64,000 nucleotides of DNA from positions 1 through 64,000 of the forward strand of contig JAIXHQ010000014.1 in NCBI GenBank assembly GCA_030145715.1, written 5' to 3'. Below, piece after piece: positions 53,798 through 61,896 of this stretch. Position 1 is the first letter of the stretch; each line of letters begins with the position of its first letter. A model generated the notes under the pieces. That model was given only the letters and a program-made list of their open reading frames with translations, made no database searches and was not told the DNA's origin. Made by a program: the position numbers and the translations under genes. The stretch comes from Sphingopyxis sp. Its GTDB lineage: Bacteria > Pseudomonadota > Alphaproteobacteria > Sphingomonadales > Sphingomonadaceae.

Positions 53798-53893
53798 ATT
53801 TTTGCGGACGGTGCAACGGGCTTGGTCGTGCGGCAGTGAAAGAGCGGCGGGCGAGAACGGCGTCGGCCGTTGATCGCCGCAAGGGCAGGGGCG

Positions 53894-54448
53894 TTACAGC
53901 TTGGGCAGGGTGACGCCCTTTTGCCCCATATATTTGCCCGCGCGGTCGGCATAGCTCGTCTCGCACGGTTCATTGCCCTGGAGGAACAGGAACTGACATG
54001 CGCCTTCATTGGCGTAAATCTTGGCGGGCAGGGGGGTGGTGTTGGAAAATTCCAGCGTCACATGCCCCTCCCACCCGGGTTCGAGCGGGGTGACGTTCAC
54101 GATGATGCCGCAACGCGCATAGGTCGATTTGCCAAGGCAGATGACCAGCACGTCGCGCGGAATGCGGAAATATTCGACCGTGCGCGCCAGGGCAAAGCTG
54201 TTGGGCGGGATGATGCAGACGTCGGTTTCGCGATCGACGAAATTCTTGGGATCGAAATCCTTTGGATCGACGATCGTGCTGTCGACATTGGTGAATATCT
54301 TGAATTCCGGGGCCACGCGGGCATCATAGCCATAGGAGGACAGGCCATAGCTGATGCAGCCGTCGCGGCGCTGCGCCTCGACGAACGGTTCGATCATGCC
54401 CTGTGTCCGGGCGGCTTCGCGAATCCATTTGTCGGAAAGTATGGCCAT
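53894..54448 (-). CDS. dcd: dCTP deaminase
   Basis: 184 residues, the standard length. Trimeric dUTPase-fold enzyme converting dCTP to dUTP. Motifs: [46 protein letters not shown] (Ser/Arg of the active site) and [19 protein letters not shown]. Follows cdd in the same direction, 39 bases apart, making a pyrimidine salvage pair. Confidence 0.96.
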   Translation of the reverse strand: MAILSDKWIREAARTQGMIEPFVEAQRRDGCISYGLSSYGYDARVAPEFKIFTNVDSTIVDPKDFDPKNFVDRETDVCIIPPNSFALARTVEYFRIPRDVLVICLGKSTYARCGIIVNVTPLEPGWEGHVTLEFSNTTPLPAKIYANEGACQFLFLQGNEPCETSYADRAGKYMGQKGVTLPKL

Positions 54449-54487
54449 GAATGCCTCTTGTCGGTCCTTTGCCGCGTGCGCAAGCGG

Positions 54488-54937
54488 TCAGTCGATCAGG
54501 CCGAGATCCTTGGGGCCAAAGGCGGCGGGCAGCAGTTCGCTGAGCCGATAGGTGCGGACCGCGATGCCGTCGCCCGAGGCGCAGTGGACGAGGATGTCGG
54601 TGTTCGATCGTTCGGCCGCTTCGTTCAATATCTGGCGGCAGCGCCCACAGGGATTGACGGGATCGCTGCCGATCAGCGCGGCGCCATCCGGGCGCCCGCC
54701 GACGATCGCGACCTCTGTGAGTTCGCCGATCCAGCCTTCGTTCGCGATCTTTGCGACGGCGGCGGTTTCGGCGCAGAGGGTCAGGCCATAGCTTGCATTC
54801 TCGACATTGGCGCCGGTGACGACATCGCCATTTTTCAGGAGCAGCGCGGCGCCGACATGAAAGCCGGAATAGGGGGCATAGGCGCGGGCGGCGGCGTCGC
54901 GCGCGGCGTCGATCAGCGCATCGCGGGTTTCGGTCAT
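54488..54937 (-). CDS. cdd: Cytidine deaminase
   Basis: 149 residues. Zinc deaminase motif Cys-Ala-Glu in LCAETAAVAK and PCGRCRQIL; substrate loop YAPYSGFHVGAALL. Converts cytidine and deoxycytidine to uridines. Start ATG 54937, a single base after the stop of the GH25 gene, implying a shared transcript. Longer frames upstream lie within the GH25 coding region. Confidence 0.95.
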   Translation of the reverse strand: MTETRDALIDAARDAAARAYAPYSGFHVGAALLLKNGDVVTGANVENASYGLTLCAETAAVAKIANEGWIGELTEVAIVGGRPDGAALIGSDPVNPCGRCRQILNEAAERSNTDILVHCASGDGIAVRTYRLSELLPAAFGPKDLGLID

Positions 54938-54938
54938 C

Positions 54939-55691
54939 TCATTTCTCTCCTTGCGGGCGCAGCGCGTTCCAGCCGACGGTGCCATCGGCGCCGGACAGCC
55001 GCACATGGTTGTTCGCCTGCCACATCGCCCAGGGGTGGGCGCCATAGTCGGGTTCGAAAAAGTCGCGGCGCAGCCATGTCGTGCGGGCGATGCCCTCCGT
55101 CACCCTATAGTCGGCCTCGAACGCCGGGCCGGGGGCGATCAGGCTGCGCTTTCCCATATGGGCCTCGATCTGCGCGAGAAAAGTCGCGAGTTCGGACAGC
55201 AGCAGCGCGCGCGTCGGCCGGTCGGGGCAGCGATCGTCATAGTCGAGCCAGACGACGGCGGGCAGCGCGTCGGGGCGCCGGGGCACGTGGCGGATGAAAT
55301 TGGCCGCCTGATCGGTCGCGAGCCGGCACAGGCTGTAGCGGTGAATGGCGCCCGCCTGGACCCCCGCCTCGCGCGCGGCGGCCATGTTGTGCGCGAACCG
55401 CGGATCGACCGCCGCCGACCCGTCGGTTCCCATGATATAGGCGAAATCGGCGCCCGCCGCCTTGATCGATCCCCAGCGGACATCGCCGTTGGCCGCGTCG
55501 ATCGTCACCCCCTGCGTCGGATAGAGCGCGCGGTCGGGCGTCCAGCGCGCCGCCCACCACAGGGCAAGACCGGCGACCAGCAGCAACAGCACGGCGGCGG
55601 CGCCCGTCCGGCGCAGCGTGCGCGCCGCCGCGCCGCGCCAATCGCCGCCGGGCTTTGCCGGTCGCGCCTTGCTGATCCGCTCCGCCCCCAT
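54939..55691 (-). CDS. Membrane-anchored GH25-type lysozyme
   Basis: 250 residues. A single N-terminal TM (about 32-50, AAAVLLLLVAGLALWWAAR) anchors a periplasmic GH25-like barrel: QGVTIDAANGDVRWGSIKAAG, FAYIMGTDG, PAVVWLDYDDRCP (acidic residues), and WQANNHVRLSGADGTVGWN. The usual DxE motif at the end of strand 6 appears as DYDD. It probably cleaves peptidoglycan muramic bonds. Between UPF0262 and cdd in one minus-strand operon. Confidence 0.85.
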   Translation of the reverse strand: MGAERISKARPAKPGGDWRGAAARTLRRTGAAAVLLLLVAGLALWWAARWTPDRALYPTQGVTIDAANGDVRWGSIKAAGADFAYIMGTDGSAAVDPRFAHNMAAAREAGVQAGAIHRYSLCRLATDQAANFIRHVPRRPDALPAVVWLDYDDRCPDRPTRALLLSELATFLAQIEAHMGKRSLIAPGPAFEADYRVTEGIARTTWLRRDFFEPDYGAHPWAMWQANNHVRLSGADGTVGWNALRPQGEK

Positions 55692-55693
55692 GG

Positions 55694-56191
55694 TCAGCCC
55701 TTGATATGCAGCACACAGATCAGCGTGAACAGCCGCCGCGCCGTCGCGAAATCGACCGCGATCTTGCCGTCGAGCCGGTCCATCAGCATCTCCGCCGCTT
55801 CGTTGTGCAGGCCGCGGCGGGCCATGTCCACCGTTTCGATCTGCTGCGCGGTCGACGTCTTGATCGCCTGATAATAGCTGTCGCAGATCGCGAAATAATC
55901 GCGGATCGGGCGGCGGAAACGGCCGAGGCCCAGGATGATCGCTTCCAGCGGCGATCCGTCCTCGCGCGATATTTCAAAGATCAATCGGCCTTCCTCGACG
56001 CGCAGCATCAGGCGATAGGGGCCGGCATATCCGTCCGCATGACCGCGTTGCGGGACGAACTTGTTGTCCTCGATCAGGTCAAAGATCGCGACGCGGCGTT
56101 CCTGTTCGACGTCCGGATTGCGCCAGACGATCGTCCCCTCGTCGAGTTCGATCGAAATGATCCGTTGTTTCGAGGGGTCTGCGTCGGCCAT
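55694..56191 (-). CDS. UPF0262 family protein
   Basis: 165 residues. RIISIELDEGTIVWRNPD...ERRVAIFDLIEDN and GPYRLMLRVEEGRLIFEI, with RRPIRDYFAICDSYYQAI, are characteristic of the alphaproteobacterial UPF0262 family. The function is unknown. First gene of the minus-strand operon, divergent from dnaB across a 131-base gap. Confidence 0.92.
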   Translation of the reverse strand: MADADPSKQRIISIELDEGTIVWRNPDVEQERRVAIFDLIEDNKFVPQRGHADGYAGPYRLMLRVEEGRLIFEISREDGSPLEAIILGLGRFRRPIRDYFAICDSYYQAIKTSTAQQIETVDMARRGLHNEAAEMLMDRLDGKIAVDFATARRLFTLICVLHIKG

Positions 56192-56242
56192 GCTGTCCGT
56201 GCTTCTACTTGGCGGGGAGCGAAGGGCAAGGGACGACTTATG

Positions 56243-56269
56243 CCGGAACTATCCACAGGCGAGTTCCGG
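56243..56269. promoter_or_regulatory. Inverted repeat with a DnaA-box-like sequence before dnaB
   Basis: CCGGAACT (56243-56250) and AGTTCCGG (56262-56269) are perfect inverted repeats. Overlapping the left arm and loop is CTATCCACA (56249-56257), one mismatch from the DnaA box TTATCCACA. It lies in the divergent gap between UPF0262 and dnaB. It could be an operator of dnaB or a terminator-like structure; DnaA binding is speculative. Confidence 0.35.
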
Positions 56270-56322
56270 GGCAGCCAATCCCTGTTGCATGGGGTTTCAT
56301 GCCGTAGCATGATGGGAGCATC

Positions 56323-57834
56323 ATGGCGGAACTAGCTTTATTTCCCGCTCCGGCTTCCACCGGGGACGAACGGCAATTGCCCCGTAATATCGAGGCCGAG
56401 GCCGCGTTTCTGGGCGCGATCCTGATCGATAACCGAGTCGTCGAGGATCTGCCCGTCGCGCTGAATCCCGACCATTTCTTTGAACCGCTGCACGGCCGGA
56501 TATTTCAGCAGACGATGGCGCTGATCGAACGCAACAGCATCGCGACCCCGGTGACGCTGAAACCTTATTTCGAGGCTGACGAAGCGATGAAGGCGGTCGG
56601 CGGGGTCGGTTATCTGGCGCAACTGACCGGCAGCGGCGCGGGCCTGATCGGCGCGCGCGATTTCGCGCGGCAGATATTCGACCTCGCGCTGCTGCGCGAA
56701 CTGGCGGGGGTCGGCCGATCGCTCGTCGACAATGCGCTGGATACCAGCGAGCGCGTCGATCCCCAGGCGCAGATCGAAGAGGCGGAAACCGCGCTCTATC
56801 GCGTCGCGGGCGGCGAGGCCGAGATGGGGTCGGTCAAGAGTTTCAACCAGGCCAGCCTGACCGCGTTGCAGGCCGCCGAACGCGCGCTCAATTCGGGCGG
56901 CCACCTGTCGGGGATCACGACCGGCATCGCGAGCATGAATGCCAAGATCGGCGGGATGCACAACAGCGACCTGATGATCCTGGCCGGACGTCCGGGCATG
57001 GGCAAGACGTCGTTCGCGACCAACATCGCCTATAATGCCGCCGAACGGTTCCGCCGCGACGAGGATGACGGCATTCCGGCCGAAAAGAATATGGGCGCCA
57101 AGGTCGCTTTTTTCAGCCTGGAAATGTCCGCCGACCAGCTTGCGACGCGCGTGCTTGCCGAACAATCGGGCGTGTCGGGCGAGGCGCTGCGCATGGGCAA
57201 GATCAGCAAGGAGCAATTCCAGCAATTGAGCCGCGCCGCGCAACAGCTTCAGACGCTGCCGCTGTTCATCGACGATACGCCGGGCCTGACGATCGCGGGC
57301 CTTCGCACCCGTGCCCGCCGATTGCAGCGGCGTCACGGCATCGGCTTTATCGTCGTCGATTACCTTCAGCTTTTGCAGGGATCATCGAAGAGCGGCGACA
57401 ATCGCGTGCAGGAAATTTCCGAAATCTCGCGTGGGCTGAAGACGCTGGCCAAGGAATTGCATGTCCCGGTGATGGCGCTGTCACAGCTTAGCCGCCAGGT
57501 CGAAAGCCGCGAGGACAAGCGGCCGCAACTGTCCGACCTGCGTGAATCCGGGTCGATCGAACAGGATGCCGACATGGTGCTGTTCGTGTTTCGCGAAGAT
57601 TATTATGTCGCGGCGCGCGAACCGAAGCGTCCCGTCGAGGGGGACGATGTCAAGATTCATGCCCAGCATGAGGAATGGGCGGCGGAAATGGAGCGCGTCT
57701 TTGGCCTGGCCGAAGTGATCGTCGCCAAATCACGTCACGGATCGACGGGCAAGGTGCGCCTGCACTTTGAAGCGAAGACGACGAAATTCAGCGACCTCGC
57801 CGACGACGCCATGGCGTATGAGGATTATGAATAG
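56323..57834 (+). CDS. dnaB: Replicative DNA helicase
   Basis: 503 residues. N-terminal primase-interacting domain (NIEAEAAFLGAILIDN; residues 20-180), linker helix, RecA-like domain with Walker A AGRPGMGKTSFATN (221-234), VAFFSLEMSADQLATRVLAEQ, Walker B IVVDYLQLL and the arginine-finger region LRESGSIEQDADMVLFVFR. Hexameric helicase unwinding the fork ahead of polymerase III. No intein or insertion. Converges on cysH with six bases between stops. Confidence 0.97.
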   Translation: MAELALFPAPASTGDERQLPRNIEAEAAFLGAILIDNRVVEDLPVALNPDHFFEPLHGRIFQQTMALIERNSIATPVTLKPYFEADEAMKAVGGVGYLAQLTGSGAGLIGARDFARQIFDLALLRELAGVGRSLVDNALDTSERVDPQAQIEEAETALYRVAGGEAEMGSVKSFNQASLTALQAAERALNSGGHLSGITTGIASMNAKIGGMHNSDLMILAGRPGMGKTSFATNIAYNAAERFRRDEDDGIPAEKNMGAKVAFFSLEMSADQLATRVLAEQSGVSGEALRMGKISKEQFQQLSRAAQQLQTLPLFIDDTPGLTIAGLRTRARRLQRRHGIGFIVVDYLQLLQGSSKSGDNRVQEISEISRGLKTLAKELHVPVMALSQLSRQVESREDKRPQLSDLRESGSIEQDADMVLFVFREDYYVAAREPKRPVEGDDVKIHAQHEEWAAEMERVFGLAEVIVAKSRHGSTGKVRLHFEAKTTKFSDLADDAMAYEDYE

Positions 57835-57840
57835 GGCGGT

Positions 57841-58704
57841 TCAGAACGCCGGGTCGTTCGCCGGATCGTCGCCCAGCGGCGTGACTTCGGTATGGATGCC
57901 GCATTCGGTCTTGTCCCAGCCGCGCCAGCGGCCCGAGCGGGGGTCTTCGCCCGGTTTGACTTTCGAGGTGCAGGGCGAGCAGCCGATCGAGGGATAGCCT
58001 TCGGCCTCCAGCGGGTGGCGCGGCAGGTCGTGGGCGTCGAAATAGGCGTCGAGCTGGTCGCGGGTCCAGTTGGCGAGCGGGTTGAATTTCAGGCGGCCGG
58101 TGGCACCGTCGAGTTCGAAGCGGGCGAGGCCCTGCCTCGTTGACGACTGAAAGCCCTTGCGCCCGGTGATCGAGGTGTCGAAATTGGCCAGCGCCTTTTC
58201 GAGCGGCTTGACCTTGCGGATTTCGCAGCAGCCGTCGGGGTCGTAGGACCAGCGCAGTTCGGTCGCGTCCTTCTTTGCCAGATCGTCGGCATCGGGCGTC
58301 AGATTGACGATGTTCAGTTTCAGGCGCGCCGCCAGTTCGTCGCGATAGGCCAGCGTTTCGGGGAAATGCTTTCCCGTGTCGAGGAACAGCACCGGCATGT
58401 CGGGGGCGACCTGTGCCACCAGATGAAGCAGAACCGCGCTTTCGGCGCCAAAGCTGGACACGATCGCGGTATCGCCGATCAGGCCCGCGCCGATCACGCT
58501 TGCGACCACTTCGGCGGAATCCTGTCCGCGAAAGAGGTTGTTGAGACGGATGACGTCGGCCTGGGTAAAGCGCGGCGCGACGTCGATGCGGTCGCGGGTG
58601 CGCTCTGCCACCCCAACGCCGCTCGTATCGAGCGAGGTCGCGATGTCGGCGACCATCTCGATCTCGATCGACGCGAGCGGATTTTGGGTGTCGGTTTTAG
58701 CCAT
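57841..58704 (-). CDS. cysH: Adenylylsulfate (APS/PAPS) reductase
   Basis: 287 residues. PP-loop core SSFGAESAVLLHLVAQV, LFLDTGKHFPETLAYRD, and catalytic Cys in ECGIHTE. Two cysteine pairs, GCCEIRK and GCSPCTSKV, are the 4Fe-4S ligands of the APS-reducing type; PAPS reductases lack them. So it probably reduces APS directly with thioredoxin. Last in a five-gene sulfur operon, overlapping the DUF934 gene by eight bases. The start follows by comparison: M at 58704 rather than the longer frame. Confidence 0.94.
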   Translation of the reverse strand: MAKTDTQNPLASIEIEMVADIATSLDTSGVGVAERTRDRIDVAPRFTQADVIRLNNLFRGQDSAEVVASVIGAGLIGDTAIVSSFGAESAVLLHLVAQVAPDMPVLFLDTGKHFPETLAYRDELAARLKLNIVNLTPDADDLAKKDATELRWSYDPDGCCEIRKVKPLEKALANFDTSITGRKGFQSSTRQGLARFELDGATGRLKFNPLANWTRDQLDAYFDAHDLPRHPLEAEGYPSIGCSPCTSKVKPGEDPRSGRWRGWDKTECGIHTEVTPLGDDPANDPAF

Positions 58705-59110
58705 GACGCAGTTTCCAGATCGGGACGCTGTTGTCGCCGGCGCCCTGATAATGTTCCGGCCAGCGCGCCAGCGCCGCCTCGACATCCGCCGGGTTCAGTT
58801 CCTTTTCGGGCGCGAACGTGTCGAAACCGCAGCGTTTCATATAGGCGATCTGATCGACCAGCACGTCGCCCTGCGCGCGCAGTTCGCCGGTATAGCCCGC
58901 CTCGCGCAGGATGCGCGCCGACGAATAGCCGCGACCGTCGCGAAATTTCGGGAAGGCGATTTCGATCAGCGCGAGCCGGTCGAGAAACGGAATGAGCGCG
59001 CGCGCGTCCTCGTCGGATTCGAGCCGCACCGCGGTCGCGTTCGACTGTTCGAGAAAGGCGTCGAGGGTGACGGCGGGTTCTTCGCCGCCGGCGTGGATAT
59101 GTTCAACCAT
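58697..59110 (-). CDS. DUF934 protein of the sulfite-reductase operon
   Basis: 137 residues from ATG 59110, eight bases into the cysI 3' end. DALIEIAFPKFRDGRGYSSAR-type motif (LIEIAFPKFRDGRGYS), ILREAGYTGELRAQGDVLVDQI and MKRCGFDTF are characteristic of DUF934, consistently linked to sulfite reductase and cysH. Function undefined, probably accessory to sulfite reduction. Overlaps cysH by eight bases. Confidence 0.9.
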   Translation of the reverse strand: MVEHIHAGGEEPAVTLDAFLEQSNATAVRLESDEDARALIPFLDRLALIEIAFPKFRDGRGYSSARILREAGYTGELRAQGDVLVDQIAYMKRCGFDTFAPEKELNPADVEAALARWPEHYQGAGDNSVPIWKLRHG

Positions 59111-60734
59111 AGATCGCCTCCTTGAAGGGAGCCATGCCGATACGGCGATAGGTATCGACAAAGCGTTCGCCATCGGTGCGCGCCGCCAGATAGGTTTCGG
59201 TGACGCGCTCGATCGCATCGACGACGCCATCCTCGTCAAAGCCGGGGCCGGTAATCGTGCCGAGGCTGACATCCTCTGCGCCCGATCCGCCCAGCGACAA
59301 TTGATAATTTTCGGTGCCTTTGCGATCGACGCCAAGGATGCCGATGTGGCCGGCATGATGGTGGCCACAGGCGTTGATGCAGCCCGAAATCTTGAGTTTC
59401 AGTTCGCCAAGATCGCGCTGGCGTGCCGGGTCGGCAAAGCGTTTGGCGATTTTTTGCGCGACCGGGATCGAGCGCGCGTTGGCGAGGCTGCAATAATCGA
59501 GCCCGGGGCAGGCGATGATGTCGCTGATGAGGTCGAGGTTCGGCGTCGCGAGACCCGCGCCGTCGAGCGCCTGCCACAGCGCGTAAAGATCGGCCTTGCG
59601 CACATGCGGCAGGACGATGTTCTGCGCATGGGTGACGCGCAGTTCGTCGTGGCTGTATTGTTCGGCAAGGTCGGCCATCAGGTCGATCTGTGCCGAAGAG
59701 GCATCGCCGGGGATGCCGCCGACCGGCTTGAGGCTGATGTTGACGATCGCATGGCCGGGAACGCGGTGCTTCGCGACATTCTGATCGACCCAGACGGCGA
59801 AATCGGGATCGCTGCGGTCGATCGCGTCGGGAGCGGCGGCGTCGAGCGCGGGCGGCGCGAATTGCGCCGCGATGCGGTCGAACTCGGCCTTGGGCGGGTC
59901 GATGCCCAGCGCCTTTACATGCGCAAATTCCTCTTCAACCTGGCGGCGATATTCGTCGGCGCCCAGTTCGTGGATCAGAATCTTGATCCGCGCCTTGTAC
60001 ATATTGTCGCGGCGGCCATAGCGATTATACACGCGCAGGCACGCCTCGGCATAGCTCAGCATGTCGGCGAGCGGCACGAAATCCTTGATAAGCGGCGCGA
60101 TCATCGGGGTGCGGCCCATGCCGCCACCGACATAGAAGGCGGCGCCATGCTGCCCGTCCTTTTCGACGATCTGGATGCCGATGTCGTGGAGGCGCATGGC
60201 CGCCCGGTCTTCGGTGGCCGCGATCACCGCAATCTTGAACTTGCGGGGCAGATAGCTGAATTCCGGGTGAAAGCTCGACCATTGGCGGAGCAGTTCGGCC
60301 CAGGGGCGCGGATCGGTGATCTCGTCCGCCGCGGCGCCGGCCCACTGGTCCGAACTGATGTTGCGGATGCAATTGCCGCTCGTCTGGATCGCATGCATTT
60401 CGACCGACGCCAGATCGGCGAGGATCGCGGGCGCATCCTCCAGCTTGATCCAGTTGTACTGGATATTCTGGCGGGTGGTGAAATGGCCGTAATCGCGGTC
60501 ATATTTGCGCGCGATATGCGCGAGCATCCGCATCTGGCGGCTGTCGAGCGTGCCATAGGGCACGGCGACGCGCAGCATATAGGCGTGGAGTTGGAGATAG
60601 AGGCCGTTCATCAAGCGCAGCGGCTTGAACTGATCCTCCGTGATTTCGCCCGCAAGGCGGCGGCGCACCTGGTCGCTGAACTCCGCAACGCGGGCTTCGA
60701 CCATCGCATGGTCATATTCGTCATATTTATACAT
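59103..60734 (-). CDS. cysI: Assimilatory sulfite (nitrite/sulfite) reductase hemoprotein
   Basis: 543 residues. Duplicated ferredoxin-like domains: FTTRQNIQYNWIKLED, ETSGN-equivalent QTSGNCIRNISSD, and the second half with ACPGLDYCSLANARS and SGCINACGHHHAGHIG, the four cysteines ligating 4Fe-4S and siroheme. Reduces sulfite to sulfide. No flavoprotein (cysJ) gene is in the window, so the electron donor may be ferredoxin or an unlinked protein. Starts one base after DUF2849. Confidence 0.94.
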   Translation of the reverse strand: MYKYDEYDHAMVEARVAEFSDQVRRRLAGEITEDQFKPLRLMNGLYLQLHAYMLRVAVPYGTLDSRQMRMLAHIARKYDRDYGHFTTRQNIQYNWIKLEDAPAILADLASVEMHAIQTSGNCIRNISSDQWAGAAADEITDPRPWAELLRQWSSFHPEFSYLPRKFKIAVIAATEDRAAMRLHDIGIQIVEKDGQHGAAFYVGGGMGRTPMIAPLIKDFVPLADMLSYAEACLRVYNRYGRRDNMYKARIKILIHELGADEYRRQVEEEFAHVKALGIDPPKAEFDRIAAQFAPPALDAAAPDAIDRSDPDFAVWVDQNVAKHRVPGHAIVNISLKPVGGIPGDASSAQIDLMADLAEQYSHDELRVTHAQNIVLPHVRKADLYALWQALDGAGLATPNLDLISDIIACPGLDYCSLANARSIPVAQKIAKRFADPARQRDLGELKLKISGCINACGHHHAGHIGILGVDRKGTENYQLSLGGSGAEDVSLGTITGPGFDEDGVVDAIERVTETYLAARTDGERFVDTYRRIGMAPFKEAIYG

Positions 60735-60735
60735 G

Positions 60736-61032
60736 TCAGATCACCCAGTCGCCGGCCGCGGGATCGGCGGGTTTCAATGTCAGGTCGGGGCGCACGGTGG
60801 GGCCAAGCGCCCGGATGCGGTCCTTGATATGTGCGGGGCGGGGGCCGTCGGCGGTCCGTTCACCCGCGATGATATAGGGCGCATTGACGCGGCGGGCGCC
60901 TTCCTCTGCGGCAAGGATCGCTTCGCCATGGTCGCCGACATCGGCCGCGTCCTCGATATGCAGCGACCAGTCGGCGCCGGTCCACCAGGTGACAAATCCT
61001 GTCTTCAGGTCATTGCCGGTCAGCAGTTTCAT
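60736..61032 (-). CDS. DUF2849 protein
   Basis: 98 residues. KLLTGNDLKTGFVTWWTG and SLHIEDAADVGDHGEAIL are DUF2849 signatures; the family is nearly always placed between cobA/cysG and cysI in alphaproteobacteria. Function unknown, possibly a small accessory of sulfite reductase. Overlaps the cobA stop by four bases. Confidence 0.9.
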   Translation of the reverse strand: MKLLTGNDLKTGFVTWWTGADWSLHIEDAADVGDHGEAILAAEEGARRVNAPYIIAGERTADGPRPAHIKDRIRALGPTVRPDLTLKPADPAAGDWVI

Positions 61033-61847
61033 GTAAAATCCCTTATTTTTGCGGCAATGCCCGGCGCGCCGAGGCAGTCGAGCGCGTCGGCGCGCGCCGC
61101 GACCTTGCCCACCACGATCAGCGCCGGGCTTTTAACCTTTTCACGCGCGACGAGGTCGCCAAGATCGGTCAGCAGGCTGCGCATCACGCGCGCGTCCGCC
61201 GTCGTGCCGCGTTCGATAACTGCGACGGGCAGGTCGGGCGAAACGCCGTCGGCGATCAGCTTGTCGGCGATCGCCGATGCGGTTGCCAGGCCCATGTAGA
61301 TGACGAGCGTGCGGCCATGGCCCGCAAGGCCCGACCAGTCCTGATCGCTCAAATCCCTGCATTGGCCAGCGACGAAGCTGACCGCGCTGGCATCGTCGCG
61401 GTGGGTGAGGGGAAGCCCGGCCTGTGCCGCGCACCCCGCCGCCGCGGTGATGCCGGGCACAACCTCGCACGCCACCCCTGCTTCGCGCGCGGCGTCCAGT
61501 TCCTCGCCGCCGCGGCCGAAGATGAAGGGATCGCCCCCTTTCAGCCGCACGACCTGTTTGCCGGAAAGCGCCTCGCGAACCAGCAATGCGTTGATGACGT
61601 CCTGTTTCATCGTGTGGCGGCTGCGCTGTTTCGCCACGCTGATCCGTTCGACATGCGGCGGGATCAGCGCCAGAACGCCCGCACCGACCAACCCGTCGTG
61701 CACGACGATGTCGGCCGTCGCCAGCAGCCGCGCCGCGCGCAGCGTCAGCAGGTCGGGATCGCCCGGACCGGCGCCGACGAGCCACAATTTTCCCGCAGAA
61801 GGGGGACTCTGTTTCATGGACGATAAATGGGCGGCGGGGACCGACAT
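61029..61847 (-). CDS. cobA: Uroporphyrinogen-III C-methyltransferase (SUMT)
   Basis: 272 residues. LVGAGPGDPDLLTLRAARLL (22-41), VRLKGGDPFIFGRGGEE, PGITAAAGCAAQAGLPLTHR and VIYMGLATASAIADKL are the SUMT motifs. Methylates uroporphyrinogen III to precorrin-2 for siroheme, needed by cysI. The Fe-chelation step (as in CysG N-terminal) is not encoded here. ATG 61847 is chosen with AAAGG upstream; ATG 61817 is equally possible. First gene of the sulfur operon. Confidence 0.93.
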   Translation of the reverse strand: MSVPAAHLSSMKQSPPSAGKLWLVGAGPGDPDLLTLRAARLLATADIVVHDGLVGAGVLALIPPHVERISVAKQRSRHTMKQDVINALLVREALSGKQVVRLKGGDPFIFGRGGEELDAAREAGVACEVVPGITAAAGCAAQAGLPLTHRDDASAVSFVAGQCRDLSDQDWSGLAGHGRTLVIYMGLATASAIADKLIADGVSPDLPVAVIERGTTADARVMRSLLTDLGDLVAREKVKSPALIVVGKVAARADALDCLGAPGIAAKIRDFT

Positions 61848-61896
61848 GGCAAAGCAGCCTTTATTGACGGCGGTGAAGGTAAAATTGGGGTGGCTT

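Noticed and set aside
58992-60827. 611-residue plus-strand frame opposite cysI
   Set aside because: Antisense of a well-conserved sulfite reductase; no ribosome site or family motif.
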